From: Candidatus Eiseniibacteriota bacterium
GTDB taxonomy: Bacteria; Eisenbacteria; RBG-16-71-46; CAIMUX01
Length of the DNA: 64,000 nt
Assembly: GCA_020633975.1 (NCBI GenBank)
Contig: JACKCR010000002.1
Coordinates: forward strand, 2,356,001 to 2,420,000
Direction of reading: 5' to 3'
Position numbers and translations under genes: made by a program. The notes beneath the pieces are model-generated. The model searched no databases. It had not been told where the DNA came from and was given only the letters and a program-made list of their open reading frames with translations. Below are positions 9,704 to 18,933 of this stretch, piece after piece (the stretch's first letter is position 1; each line of letters begins with the position of its first letter).

Positions 9704-11225
9704 CCGCGCTGACTCGAATCGCGGCGGCGAACGGAATCGCTGCTGGGGTCGCGAGGGTGATGGCTCTCGTGATCTCCATCGTACTCACGCCGATCATTCT
9801 CGGGGGGATTGGAGCCCAGCTCTACGGAGTGCTCACTGTCGCGGGCTCCCTCTACGACTACCTAACACTCTTCCGTGGTGGTCTCGGTACGGCCATGCGG
9901 AGACACGTCACGATCGCGTTTCATCGTGGTGACACCGAGGGCGCCAGCGAGTTCTACCAAGCGGGATTCTGGTGGGGCGCAATCCTGCGCATGCCGATTC
10001 TGCTCATGGCGATGGCTCTGGCGGGACCACTGTGCGACTTCGTCCGGGTGCCCCCAGAACTCCGGAACGAGGCCGTCCTGGGAATGCGCCTCGTACTCTG
10101 CGCTGCGTGGATCGGCGACTTCTCCGCGATGTTCGAGGTACCGGTCTTCGCGAGTGGGGCAACCGCGATCATCAGCTACCTGCGATCAGGAATCGGACTC
10201 ATCCGTCTCATCGTGATGTTCGCGGCGTTCTCGCTCCTCGTGCCCAGCCTCCAGCTCTACGGCAACCTCCTGATCGGTCTGACCCTGGTTTCCACTGCGA
10301 GCATGGGTATCTTCGCTCAGCGGGCCAAGACCGTCGGATCTGCGATCCCCAAACCTCGCATCGGTCGGCACCCGCCGTCCGGCGCGAACTCTTCTCGTAC
10401 GGTGGTCTCGCTCTCATCGGACAGGTTGGCGAACTCCTCTGGGTCGCGACGGACACGATGCTGATCGGGCGTCTCTTCGGTCCCGCCGAAATCACGCTGT
10501 TCTCGTTCGGTGCGCGATGGATGCCGCTGCTCCGGCAGTCGTGGACGAGCATCCTCCGTTCCATCCAGCCGCTCTTCACCAAGCTCGAGGCGGAACAAAC
10601 CACCGACCGTTCAAGACGCGCGACCGAGCAGACGGTGGCCTTGTCGGCAGGCGTGAGCGTTCCCGCCTGCCTCGTACCGTGCGTAGTTGGGAAGATCTTT
10701 CTCGTACACTGGGTCGGCGTGGAGTACACGAGTGCGTACCCGATCATCCTCATCACGCTGATTCCACTTTCGCTCGAGCTCACGCTCTACCCGATCTGGG
10801 TCGTCCTCGCCGCACGCGGACGGATCGGCTGGGTGTCGGTCGCGGAGTTGGTGCTCGCGACGACGAGGATCGGCGCGAGCCTCTTCCTCGCCGTCGGTCT
10901 CTCTCAGGGAATCCTGGGCTTCGCATGGGCGAGTGCTGGCGCACTCTTGGCGCGGAATCTACTGATCCGTCCGCTGGCCACGCGCGACCTGGATGCGCTT
11001 CCCTCGACGTACAGACTGTTGCTGTCCTATCTTCGCGCCGTGGCGGGCGCCGCACCCGCTCTCATCCTCCTCTGGCTGGCACAACCGCTCTACAGGGACT
11101 CTCTCGCCGCAGTCGTGATTGCGGGAATGTTGGGGGGTGCCTTGGCGCTGGCCGGGGCCATCACTGCGTCGTTTGGGCGATCGGGGCTGCTCCGGCTACG
11201 CAAGGGAATCATGAGCCGTGCATAG
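9700..11225 (+). pseudogene. Wzx-like polysaccharide flippase, frameshifted
   Basis: The ATG at 9700 overlaps the previous stop. The first frame encodes about 215 residues of polytopic membrane protein (MTALTRIAAANGIAAGV…, several hydrophobic helices, FRGGLGTAMRRH). Near 10345-10385 sense moves to another frame, which continues RRELFSYGGLALIGQVGELL through further transmembrane helices to 11225. The first frame becomes non-membrane sequence and stops at 10464. Together the halves make one MATE/Wzx-type flippase of about 500 residues, so a single base is missing from a normal gene, either by mutation or sequencing error. C-rich runs (TCCCC at 10346-10350) lie in the zone. The role would be moving lipid-linked glycan across the inner membrane. 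Confidence 0.8.
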
Positions 11226-11264
11226 GGACTCGACGACACGCGCCGCTCACATGGGGGAGAGCCA

Positions 11265-12530
11265 ATGAGGCCCCGCAAGGTCCTCTTCATCGAGACCAGT
11301 CCGGACCCATCGTTCGGCGGCTCCAAGCGGGTTCTCGTGAACCTGCTGGGCCTCCTCGATCGGAGCCGCTTCGTTCCCAGGGTACTGTTCGCCCGGGAAG
11401 GCGCATTCGTCGACGCCGTCCGTGACCTCGGAGTGGAGTTCGAGATCGAGCCCACGCTCGTGCCCCCAGCGAGGCGGACGAGACTGGAACGCCCGGCGAG
11501 TGAAGACACGATTCGCAAGCGGGTCGGAGTCCGTCGACGGGCTGATGGCGAGATCGAGAGGACGGGGTTCCGGGAAACCGTCCGGAATGTCAGGTCGAGA
11601 CTCCACTATCAACTTCGGGACAGGCAACGCGCGAACCAGCTGCTTCGCCGAGTACCCGAAGACGTCGAGCTGCTGCACGTCAACAGCCCGATGCACCAGC
11701 AGTTCGTGTGGGCACACGTAGCCCGCACGAAGGGCATCCCGTTCGTCACGCACGAGCACGGGATCTGGCGTCGCCCCCCGAGTGCTTTCAAGACGGTCGC
11801 ACGGGAGGCTGCGGCGCTCTTCTGTCTCACCGAGGATCGAGTCGAGTCGGTCCGCCAGTTCTGTGGCGGGGGAGCGCGGCCCGTCCTCCTTCCAAACGGC
11901 GTCGACCTGCTCGCCTTCCGGGCCGAGCGAACTGCCGCCGATGTGCGGTCAGAGTTGGCGATTCCGGACGGCAACCGTCTCCTCATCACGTCGAGCCACA
12001 TCCAGAGGTGGAAGGGACAGAATCTCGTCGTCCAGGCTGCACGGCAGCTCGCGGACGCCGGTGTTCCGTTCGTTTGGGTCCTGTGCGGGCGGATTCTGGA
12101 ACCGGACTTCGAGGCAGAACTTCGCGGAGAGATCGAACGACTCGATCTCGGCGAGCGAGTCCGGTTCCTCGGAGAACGAACCGACGTGCCGGACCTTTTG
12201 GGTGCCGCGGACGTGTCGATACACACGGCGGTGGAGCCGGAGCCGTTCGGGATGGTGGTCATCGAGTCGATGGCCGTTGGTACTCCTGTCGTCGGTCCGC
12301 GAGAAGGGGCGATTCCGTCCATCCTTGCGGACGGTGCCGCCGGCCGGTTGTACGAGCCCCGGGACGCCTCGGACCTCGCTCGTGAACTCGAGAGACTCCT
12401 CATGGACGATTCCGCTCGGGAGCAAATCGCTGTGACGGCGTCCGCCCGCGTAGAGAGCACGTACTCCTTGCGGGAGCAGGTCCGTCGGCTCGAAGCCACG
12501 TACGACGCGATCTTCGAACGACTCGCCTGA
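11265..12530 (+). CDS. GT4-family glycosyltransferase
   Basis: 421 residues with a strong ribosome site (GGGGGAGAGCCA) before ATG. The N-terminus KVLFIETSPDPSFGGSKRVL is a GT-B acceptor fold with the GGS loop. A basic stretch at roughly residues 65-115 is a long loop. The C-terminal donor half has LLITSSHIQRWKGQNLVVQA and a canonical E-x7-E motif, EPFGMVVIESMAVGTPVVG, near 325-345. It retains the residues expected of an active retaining transferase. It sits between the flippase and the pyruvyl transferase, so the product is probably an exported or cell-surface glycan. Confidence 0.92.
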   Translation: MRPRKVLFIETSPDPSFGGSKRVLVNLLGLLDRSRFVPRVLFAREGAFVDAVRDLGVEFEIEPTLVPPARRTRLERPASEDTIRKRVGVRRRADGEIERTGFRETVRNVRSRLHYQLRDRQRANQLLRRVPEDVELLHVNSPMHQQFVWAHVARTKGIPFVTHEHGIWRRPPSAFKTVAREAAALFCLTEDRVESVRQFCGGGARPVLLPNGVDLLAFRAERTAADVRSELAIPDGNRLLITSSHIQRWKGQNLVVQAARQLADAGVPFVWVLCGRILEPDFEAELRGEIERLDLGERVRFLGERTDVPDLLGAADVSIHTAVEPEPFGMVVIESMAVGTPVVGPREGAIPSILADGAAGRLYEPRDASDLARELERLLMDDSAREQIAVTASARVESTYSLREQVRRLEATYDAIFERLA

Positions 12531-12593
12531 GAGTGAACCGGGGTCGTCAGGCTCCCAACGAGCGTCGGCTCCCATGGAACCGGAAGGGACGCG

Positions 12594-13919
12594 ATGCAGC
12601 CGAACATCCTCCATGTCCACGCAAGCTGTCACAATGTCGGTGACTACCTGTTGGTCAGCCAGCTGCGCGGTGCCCTTCGGGGAGCGCTCGCATCGGAAGT
12701 CCAGTTCACCAGCATCACCCCACGACGGGAAGGAGCCCTCGATCCACGGGAGTGGATCGATCAGACCGCTCTTCTCGGAGGTCGCCTGGAACCGGGAATG
12801 GAGTCCCGACTCTCCCAAGCGAGCCTAGCTGTGATCGGAGGCGGAGACCTTTTGACGGGGCGGGCATCGTTTCGGCTCTTCCGCGTTCTCGCCGCGCTGG
12901 GCCTTCCGCTCTACTTCTTGGGCGTCGGCGTGAACATGCAGAGTGTGCGTCCGCGGATGCGCAGGCCGCTGCTACGGGAGCTTCGCAAGGCACGGTTGAT
13001 CGTGACTCGAGAAGAGGCGTCGACCCGCGCGCTCACCGAGGCTGGGTTGTCCAACGTACGGTCTGGCGTAGATCTCTCGGTCCTTCTGCATGCGAAGGAG
13101 CCCGCTAGAGGTGTAGTGACCGCTTCGTCACCCTGCGTCGCCGTCAGCCTGCGCGCGCCGGAACGCAACACGGCGCGATGGGGCCAAACGGAATACCAAG
13201 CAATCGCCTCGGCCCTCGATCGCTTGATCCGGGAGGATGGAGCGCGCGTCGAACTCGTCTCCATGACGGGGCCGGTCGGAGCTGCGGGGAACGACGACAT
13301 TCCGGTCTTGCGCACGGTCCGTGACCTCATGGACCCAACCCTTCACGACTCAACTTCGGTAGATGCGGTCCCACAGGAACCGGAGGCCGCCGTGCAGTAT
13401 CTCGCTCGCTTCGATGTCCTCGTCGGCATGCGGCTGCATGCGTTGGCACTCGCCTCGCTCGCGGGGGTTCCGGTCGTTCCGTTCGCTTACTCCCCGAAGA
13501 TCGACAGTTGGTGGGCTCAGTTCGGCTTGGGCCGAAGTAGCGGCATCCCCGAGAGTGGCGACATTGGGGAAGGCAGCGATGTCCACCAGAGTCGTGGTAC
13601 CGACGCGATCGGTGGCAGCGACGTCGTTCGCGGACCACTCGCACCGGGAGAGTGGTCGTCACCAGAGAGGATCGTCGAGGCTGTTCGCTTGGCGTTGCAT
13701 CGCTCGCCCAATGAACGCGACGTCATCTCCAGGTCCTACGCCCGGCAAGACGCTACGGCCCGTGCGCACATATCGGAAGCTGCAGCACTCATGTCGGAGG
13801 ACCTCCAGAGTATCGGCTCCGGTTCGAACTCCGTGCGGGGACTCGGCGGCTACCGACTACAAACCCGGTGTATCGAGCCGTTGCGCGACGTATTGGAACG
13901 GATCCTCGCTCGCCTCTAG
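12594..13919 (+). CDS. Polysaccharide pyruvyl transferase family protein (CsaB/WcaK-like)
   Basis: 441 residues. The start has NILHVHASCHNVGDYLL, matching the N/G-N-x-GD pattern of the family; then VIGGGDLL and YFLGVGVN follow, and near the C-terminus FDVLVGMRLHALALASLAGVPVVPFAYSPK, the family's most diagnostic block (M-R-x-H with a nearby S-x-K). Members transfer pyruvate from phosphoenolpyruvate to form ketals on surface glycans. The spacer around residues 325-355 looks poorly conserved. It is the last gene of the plus-strand glycan run and is convergent with comM 54 bp away. Confidence 0.88.
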   Translation: MQPNILHVHASCHNVGDYLLVSQLRGALRGALASEVQFTSITPRREGALDPREWIDQTALLGGRLEPGMESRLSQASLAVIGGGDLLTGRASFRLFRVLAALGLPLYFLGVGVNMQSVRPRMRRPLLRELRKARLIVTREEASTRALTEAGLSNVRSGVDLSVLLHAKEPARGVVTASSPCVAVSLRAPERNTARWGQTEYQAIASALDRLIREDGARVELVSMTGPVGAAGNDDIPVLRTVRDLMDPTLHDSTSVDAVPQEPEAAVQYLARFDVLVGMRLHALALASLAGVPVVPFAYSPKIDSWWAQFGLGRSSGIPESGDIGEGSDVHQSRGTDAIGGSDVVRGPLAPGEWSSPERIVEAVRLALHRSPNERDVISRSYARQDATARAHISEAAALMSEDLQSIGSGSNSVRGLGGYRLQTRCIEPLRDVLERILARL

Positions 13920-13973
13920 CAGCCCAGTTGCACCCGAGCATGTTGGGACGATCCAGCTGCCCGGGGGTTCCTG

Positions 13974-15518
13974 TCAGGCCGTCACCTGCACGCTCCGGTC
14001 CAGCACCCGATACTGGATCGCCTCCAGCACATGCTCCGGCTCGATCGCCCCGCGCCCACCGAGATCCGCGATCGTCCGCGACACCCGAAGACACCGATGG
14101 ATCGCCCGGGCAGAGAACCCGAACGCATCCGCCGCCCGTTCGAGAAGCGCCCGCCCTCGCCCATCGACGACGCACTGTCGCGGCACTTCGTCGTGATCCA
14201 GGTGCGCGTTCGCGAACACACCATCCAAACCGGCGTATCGCTCGATCTGGAGCCGCCGCGCTTCCAGGACACGTTCCGCAACCGCGCTCGACGCGTCCCC
14301 GCGAAGTCCATCGTTCGATACGATCGGTAGCTCCTTCGCGATCAGCGTCGGTACTTCGACGTGGAGATCCATCCGGTCGAGGAGCGGCCCGCCGATCCGT
14401 CCCCGGTAGCGCTGCACCTGAGACGGTGTGCACCGGCACGGTTTCTCGCTCCCGAGGAAGCCGCACGGACACGGGTTCATTGCCGCAACCAGACTGACCC
14501 GCGACGGAAACCGCACCGAGCGTCCAGCGCGGACGATTCGGACCTCGCCTTCCTCGAGCGGTTGGCGTAGCAGATCCAGCACTCCGGTCCGAAACTCAGG
14601 GAGCTCATCCAGGAACAACACCCCGCGATGTGCAAGGCTCACCTCCCCCGGCCGGGGAATCGCGCCGCCACCGACTAGCCCTGCCGCGCTCACGGTATGG
14701 TGTGGCGCTCGGAAGGGCCGCGTGCGTACGCGAACGGCTCCCTCGCGGAGAAGCCCCGCCACGCTGTGCACGATGGTCACCTCGAGCGACTCCACGTCGG
14801 TGAGCGGCGGCAGAATGGACGGCAGGGCCTGAGCGAGTAGCGTCTTCCCCGTCCCCGGAGGCCCGACGAACAGCAGGTTGTGATCCCCTGCTGCAGCGAT
14901 CTCCAGTGCGCGCTTCGCTACGAGCTGGCCCCCGATCGACGAAAGATCGACGCCGGCGGCGCGAGGTGTCGATCCTTCGACGCTCCGCGCGGCCGCCGGA
15001 CTGCAAACGTCACCTCCGTCGAGCCAGAGGGCCAGCTCTCGCAGCGAAGACAGTCCAACCGCTTCGAGCCCGTCGACTCCCTCGACCTCTGAAACGTTGC
15101 CGGCGGGGAGGAGCAAGGTGCCTCCGCTCCGTGCGGCGGCGAGCGCACACGGAAGGGCTCCCCGCACTCGGAGGAGCCGCCCATCGAGCGATATCTCACC
15201 GATCGCGAAGAGTCGCTCGATCCGTTCCGTCTCGACCAAACCATGCGCTGCGAGAAGCGCCAACGCGATCGGTAAGTCGAAGCCGCTCCCCTCCTTCTTC
15301 ACCTCCGCGGGCGCCAGATTCACCGTCGTCCTCTTGGGAGGAAGGGAGATGTCCGCCTGCCGAAACGCAGCCGAGATCCGCTCCTTGCTCTCGCGCACCG
15401 AGGTGTCCGGCAGACCTACCAGGGTCATCTGCGGATACCCGGACGAGACGACGACCTGGACTTCCACCGGAATCGCGTCCACCCCATGCAGCGCAAACGT
15501 CCGCACTACCGAATGCAT
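13974..15518 (-). CDS. comM: YifB/ComM family Mg-chelatase-like ATPase
   Basis: 514 residues with the complete ComM layout. An N-terminal ChlI-like domain (VEVQVVVSSGYPQMTLVGLPD and VRESKERI) is followed by a AAA+ core with Walker A GPPGTGKT near residue 220, Walker B LFLDELPEF and arginine-finger region PCPCGFLG. The C-terminal Mg-chelatase domain contains CRCTPSQVQRYRGRIGGPLLDR. ComM is a hexameric branch-migration helicase used in natural transformation and recombination. It stands alone after a 445 bp upstream gap rich in hairpins. Competence is not implied by this gene alone, as it is widespread in non-competent bacteria. Confidence 0.95.
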   Translation of the reverse strand: MHSVVRTFALHGVDAIPVEVQVVVSSGYPQMTLVGLPDTSVRESKERISAAFRQADISLPPKRTTVNLAPAEVKKEGSGFDLPIALALLAAHGLVETERIERLFAIGEISLDGRLLRVRGALPCALAAARSGGTLLLPAGNVSEVEGVDGLEAVGLSSLRELALWLDGGDVCSPAAARSVEGSTPRAAGVDLSSIGGQLVAKRALEIAAAGDHNLLFVGPPGTGKTLLAQALPSILPPLTDVESLEVTIVHSVAGLLREGAVRVRTRPFRAPHHTVSAAGLVGGGAIPRPGEVSLAHRGVLFLDELPEFRTGVLDLLRQPLEEGEVRIVRAGRSVRFPSRVSLVAAMNPCPCGFLGSEKPCRCTPSQVQRYRGRIGGPLLDRMDLHVEVPTLIAKELPIVSNDGLRGDASSAVAERVLEARRLQIERYAGLDGVFANAHLDHDEVPRQCVVDGRGRALLERAADAFGFSARAIHRCLRVSRTIADLGGRGAIEPEHVLEAIQYRVLDRSVQVTA

Positions 15519-15759
15519 CGGGGGAGTGTCCTTCCGTGTTCGGTGGAGAGAAGCCCGACAGGTGGGCGACGTAGCGCCCCAGGGGGATTTGCGAGACGGA
15601 CTGCGCCGCCCACCTGCCTTCCCGCAGCCTCCGGGTGTCGATCACCCGTCATGCAAAGAGATAGATGCATGAAGTGGGCCAACTCGGAAGGATGCGGAAC
15701 GATAGGGGAGTGGATTCAGGCGAGCGGGAGAGGAAGCGAGTGCCGGCAGGTGGATCGCG

Positions 15760-15814
15760 TCGAGGGCGGCCCCAGAATCCGGTACTTCCGGATCCCCCCG
15801 AGGGCCGCCCTCGA
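15760..15814. repeat. Two-tier inverted repeat (large hairpin)
   Basis: A perfect 13-bp outer stem (TCGAGGGCGGCCC at 15760-15772 with 15802-15814) encloses an internal loop and a perfect 6-bp inner stem (ATCCGG 15777-15782 / CCGGAT 15788-15793, loop TACTT). It lies between genes. It could be a terminator without a T-run, a REP-like element or a protein site. An element of the same architecture but different sequence is at 47040-47096. Confidence 0.7.
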
Positions 15815-15906
15815 ACGCTGGAACAAGGGTCGGATGGACCGCGCACGCTGTCGCATAGGCACTCGGCGGCTCAGCGACACGGCGTCTCGTTGCTCCGCGG
15901 CCAAGC

Positions 15907-15953
15907 CGCTCGGCACGTAGCTACCGAGCGGCTCGGCACATAGCTACCGAGCG
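15907..15953 (-). terminator. Tandem 23-bp hairpin repeat after S9 peptidase
   Basis: Two nearly identical 23-bp units (15908-15930 and 15931-15953, differing at one G/A) sit just downstream of the S9 stop at 15964. Each forms a GC stem: CGCTCGG/CCGAGCG in one, GCTCGG/CCGAGC in the other, with 10-nt loops. No T-run follows. A duplicated terminator or 3'-stabilising stem for the TrmB/S9 mRNA is the simplest reading. Confidence 0.5.
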
Positions 15954-15963
15954 GCTCAGCGCC

Positions 15964-18000
15964 TCAGCTGCCGAGGTTGGACAGAGCCTTCCGAAGTCCC
16001 GGAACCGCGTCCTTGCCTTCCCGTACTTCCAGACTCGCTCCGCGAAGTGCATCGCCGATCGGCTCGGCACTCCCGCCCAGGTGCTCCGCTAGAAACTGCT
16101 CGGCGATCGCGTAGAACGAGATGTTGTTCTCCGGATGGAAGAACGTGAGGTGGCCTTCGTTCGGATAGACGCAGTAGGTCACAGGGATGTTCCGGCCGCG
16201 CATCGCCTCGACGAGCTGGTCGGACTCCTTGAGCGTCACACGGACATCGTTGGCGCCGTGCGCGATGAGGAGCGGCTTCTGAATCGCGTCCACATATGTG
16301 AGCGGCGACCGGCTCTCGAGGAACGCCAGCCCCTCTTCCGTGCGAGGATCACCGATCCGCTTGTACATGATCTCCATCGCTGGCCCCCAGTAGGCCGGGA
16401 AGCTCTCCAGCATCGTGACGAGGCTGGAAACGCCGAAGATGTCGATCCCGCACGCGAACACGTCCGGTGTCCGGGTCATTCCCCAGAGACAAGCGTAGCC
16501 ACCGTAGCTCCCGCCCATGATCGCGACCTTGTCGCGATCCGCGATTCCGCGTTCGACGGCCCAGTCGACCGCGTCGAGGAGGTCGTCGTGCATCTTCGCA
16601 CCCCACTCCCCGTTCGACGCGTTGATGAAGTCCTTTCCGAATCCGGTCGACCCGCGGAACTCGACGTTGAGGATCGCGTAGCCACGGTTCGCCGCCCACT
16701 GGTGATACGGGTTGTATCCCCAGACGTCGCGGTACCACGGGCCACCGTGGGGCTGGAGGATCATCGGAAGCGGCTCGGACGGTACGCCGTCTCCATCAGG
16801 ATCACTCGACGGAGGTAGGCTCAAGTAACAAACCATGTCGAGCCCGTCTCGAGACTTCACGATCGGCGTGTGCATCTTCGCGAGCTCGTAGTCATCGAGG
16901 CCACTCCGGTTCGTGAAGAGCAGAGTCGCGTTCCGCGCGTCGCGATCGTAGAGGTAGTAGCGATAGGGACCGTCATCCATCATGTACCCGACGACCCAGA
17001 GGCGATCGTCGAGCGTCGTTCCAAGCAGCTGCACCTCCCCATCCGTGACCGATTCGAGGTAGGTGAAGTCCGCCTCGACGGCGGGATCGAGCACGGTCGT
17101 GTGGCGCCTGTCGTAGTTGATGGTGACCGTTCGGACCTTTCCCGTCTTCGGGTCCTGGCCAATCGACTCGATGTCGGCGCGCGCGTCGTGCGCGAGAAGA
17201 GTCTCCTCACCGGTATCGAGGTCGATCGCGAGGAGCGCCGCGGTGTTCCGGCCGCGGCTGTCGGTCATGTAGACGGTCCTCCCGTCGAAGTCGATCCCCG
17301 CGGGGCCGGACGTGAACGTGTCCTCGTAGGGAACGCTCGTCCACGGTTCGAATGCGCCGTCCACTCCCTTCTTCAGAACGTCGAACCCGCCCTCTTGGTT
17401 GGGAGCGATGGCGAGACGCACGCGGTAGTCCTCGTCCGCGAGGTAGCCGAAGTAGCCTGGATTCTCTTCGATCCGTGTTCTCTTCCCTGTCGCGATCTCG
17501 ATCTCGACGAGGTCGTGGAGCCCTGGGTTCCGGTCGTTGAGACCGATCAGGACCGTGTCCTTCCGCCGCGAACTCACACCGGCGATCTGCGCCCGCACCC
17601 CGTCGATCGGCGTTAGATCCTGCACCTCGCCCGACTTGGGATCGAGGCGGTAGAGATGATGATTCTCGTCGCCTTCGTGATCTTTGAGGTAGAGGAGCGC
17701 CGAACCGTCCTGAGCCCAGAAGTACTGGAAGACACCGCTTCCGGTGTCGTGAGTGATCGGACGCGCGCTCTCGAGTTCCCCGATCGGTGCCACCCACACG
17801 TTCAGGACTCCATCTACCGGCGCGAGAAACGCGATCCGGTCTCCGCTCGGGGAGAGCTGCGGCGAGGCCTTGTCGGGACTCCCGAACAAGACGTCTCGTG
17901 GAATCAGCGTCTCCGCCGCATAGGATGACCCGGCGGCGAGGCCGCCTAGAGCGGCGACCGTCACGAGTGCGGGACGGATGCCGGATCTACCCAATGACAT
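15964..18000 (-). CDS. Secreted S9-family prolyl oligopeptidase-like peptidase
   Basis: 678 residues from the ATG at 18000, which has a GAGGAG site 8 nt upstream and begins a signal peptide (MSLGRSGIRPALVTVAALGG… cleavage near SYAA). The frame is open 24 codons further but that start overlaps trmB. The N-terminal 400 residues form the expected beta-propeller (repeated DxxSGxxI / DLDTGEE strands). The C-terminal alpha/beta hydrolase carries the nucleophile GGSYGGYACLWG, the acid HGANDVRV and the histidine YPNEGHLTF, so the triad is intact. It cleaves oligopeptides in the periplasm or outside the cell. It lies 68 bp downstream of the TrmB regulator on the same strand, so it is probably its target. 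Confidence 0.93.
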   Translation of the reverse strand: MSLGRSGIRPALVTVAALGGLAAGSSYAAETLIPRDVLFGSPDKASPQLSPSGDRIAFLAPVDGVLNVWVAPIGELESARPITHDTGSGVFQYFWAQDGSALLYLKDHEGDENHHLYRLDPKSGEVQDLTPIDGVRAQIAGVSSRRKDTVLIGLNDRNPGLHDLVEIEIATGKRTRIEENPGYFGYLADEDYRVRLAIAPNQEGGFDVLKKGVDGAFEPWTSVPYEDTFTSGPAGIDFDGRTVYMTDSRGRNTAALLAIDLDTGEETLLAHDARADIESIGQDPKTGKVRTVTINYDRRHTTVLDPAVEADFTYLESVTDGEVQLLGTTLDDRLWVVGYMMDDGPYRYYLYDRDARNATLLFTNRSGLDDYELAKMHTPIVKSRDGLDMVCYLSLPPSSDPDGDGVPSEPLPMILQPHGGPWYRDVWGYNPYHQWAANRGYAILNVEFRGSTGFGKDFINASNGEWGAKMHDDLLDAVDWAVERGIADRDKVAIMGGSYGGYACLWGMTRTPDVFACGIDIFGVSSLVTMLESFPAYWGPAMEIMYKRIGDPRTEEGLAFLESRSPLTYVDAIQKPLLIAHGANDVRVTLKESDQLVEAMRGRNIPVTYCVYPNEGHLTFFHPENNISFYAIAEQFLAEHLGGSAEPIGDALRGASLEVREGKDAVPGLRKALSNLGS

Positions 18001-18068
18001 GTTCGTGTCTCCTCGGTTCTCTGCATTCAATGGATCCTCCTCACCCTCTCCCAGGACAAAGTGGCCAT

Positions 18069-18920
18069 TCACTCGACTGACTCTGCAACGTGCGCCCGGA
18101 ACTCCGCGAACCCGGGGGTGTGACGAAGCCGCAGGACTTCGTAGGACTCGAGCAGTTCTTCGATCTCCGCCGCGCTACGACCGTCCGCGACCCAACCACG
18201 CATCTTCGCTTGGAGAAAATCGGACGCCAGGCACGCAAACTGGGTCGTCGCGAGGAACCGGCTCGCGCTCCACACCGCCTGCACGACACGCGGCTCGTCC
18301 TTCGCGAAGAGCGCCACCGTCCACTCCCTCGCGTCGACCACCGCGTGGATCGCCTGACCGGGCCAGAGGTCGATCGTCTGCTCTGGTGTCCACGACACCG
18401 CGACCTCCGCTCCCGGGAGCTCGACCGGTTCGTACACCTCGAGATAGACGGCGATGCCGCGATCGATCGCCCGCTCGATGTCGGGCTTCAGTGCGGCGAA
18501 TGGGCCGGGAAAGAGATCGAGCAGCGCGACGGTCTCGCAACGCGTGAGCATGGCCCGAACGCGCTCCAGCACCTGTTCGTAGGAGCGAAGCGAGTAGAGA
18601 CGGTGGTCCTCTGAGTCTCTCGAGAGGTTCTCGAGCGCACCCGCGAGGTTCGCGCGACGGCTTGCGAACCGGCGGTCGAGCTGGGCCAGGAGCTCTACAG
18701 GGTCGACCGGCCGTACGAGCCTGCTCTCCCCTTCGTCGACGAGGATTGCGCCCTTCTGCTCCAAGGTCTCGAGCGCCTTGTAGACGTTCCCGGTCGGCTT
18801 CCCCAGCTGCTGGGCGACGCGGTAGCCCGTAACCGGGTGCTCTTGGAGGAGGAGCAGGTAGATGTCCGCCTCCAGCCCGGTGAATCCGAGTTCGGTGAGA
18901 TGGGTTGCCGCGTCGGTCAT
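18069..18920 (-). CDS. TrmB-family transcriptional regulator
   Basis: 283 residues. The N-terminal winged helix (LTELGFTGLEADIYLLLL, then VTGYRVAQQLGKPTGNVYKALETLEQKG) is the TrmB signature. It is followed by a coiled region (residues 75-105) and the TrmB C-terminal effector domain, which has phospholipase-D-like folds (YSLRSYEQVLERVRAML, AVVDAREWTVALFAKD). TrmB proteins, first known from archaea, usually bind sugars and repress or activate transport genes; here the neighbour is a peptidase, so the ligand is open. A GGAGG site lies 6 nt before the ATG. It has a clear autoregulatory promoter/operator immediately upstream. Confidence 0.9.
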   Translation of the reverse strand: MTDAATHLTELGFTGLEADIYLLLLQEHPVTGYRVAQQLGKPTGNVYKALETLEQKGAILVDEGESRLVRPVDPVELLAQLDRRFASRRANLAGALENLSRDSEDHRLYSLRSYEQVLERVRAMLTRCETVALLDLFPGPFAALKPDIERAIDRGIAVYLEVYEPVELPGAEVAVSWTPEQTIDLWPGQAIHAVVDAREWTVALFAKDEPRVVQAVWSASRFLATTQFACLASDFLQAKMRGWVADGRSAAEIEELLESYEVLRLRHTPGFAEFRAHVAESVE

Positions 18921-18933
18921 CCGTCCTCCGAGT

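Larger units (their letters stand above)
15519..15963. other. Intergenic region with stacked hairpins, no gene
   Basis: This lies between the S9 peptidase stop (minus) and the comM start (minus). It holds two tandem hairpins next to the peptidase stop and a large two-tier hairpin in the middle, listed separately. The possible reading frames here are compositionally unconvincing and overlap the inverted repeats. The stretch nearest comM (15519-15650) presumably carries its promoter, but I see no clear hexamers. Confidence 0.4.

Noticed and set aside
10348-10354. CCCAAAC as a programmed -1 slippery site in the flippase
   Set aside because: The heptamer is not in the zero-frame phase required (codons are CCC AAA, not CCA AAC), so a missing base is more likely.
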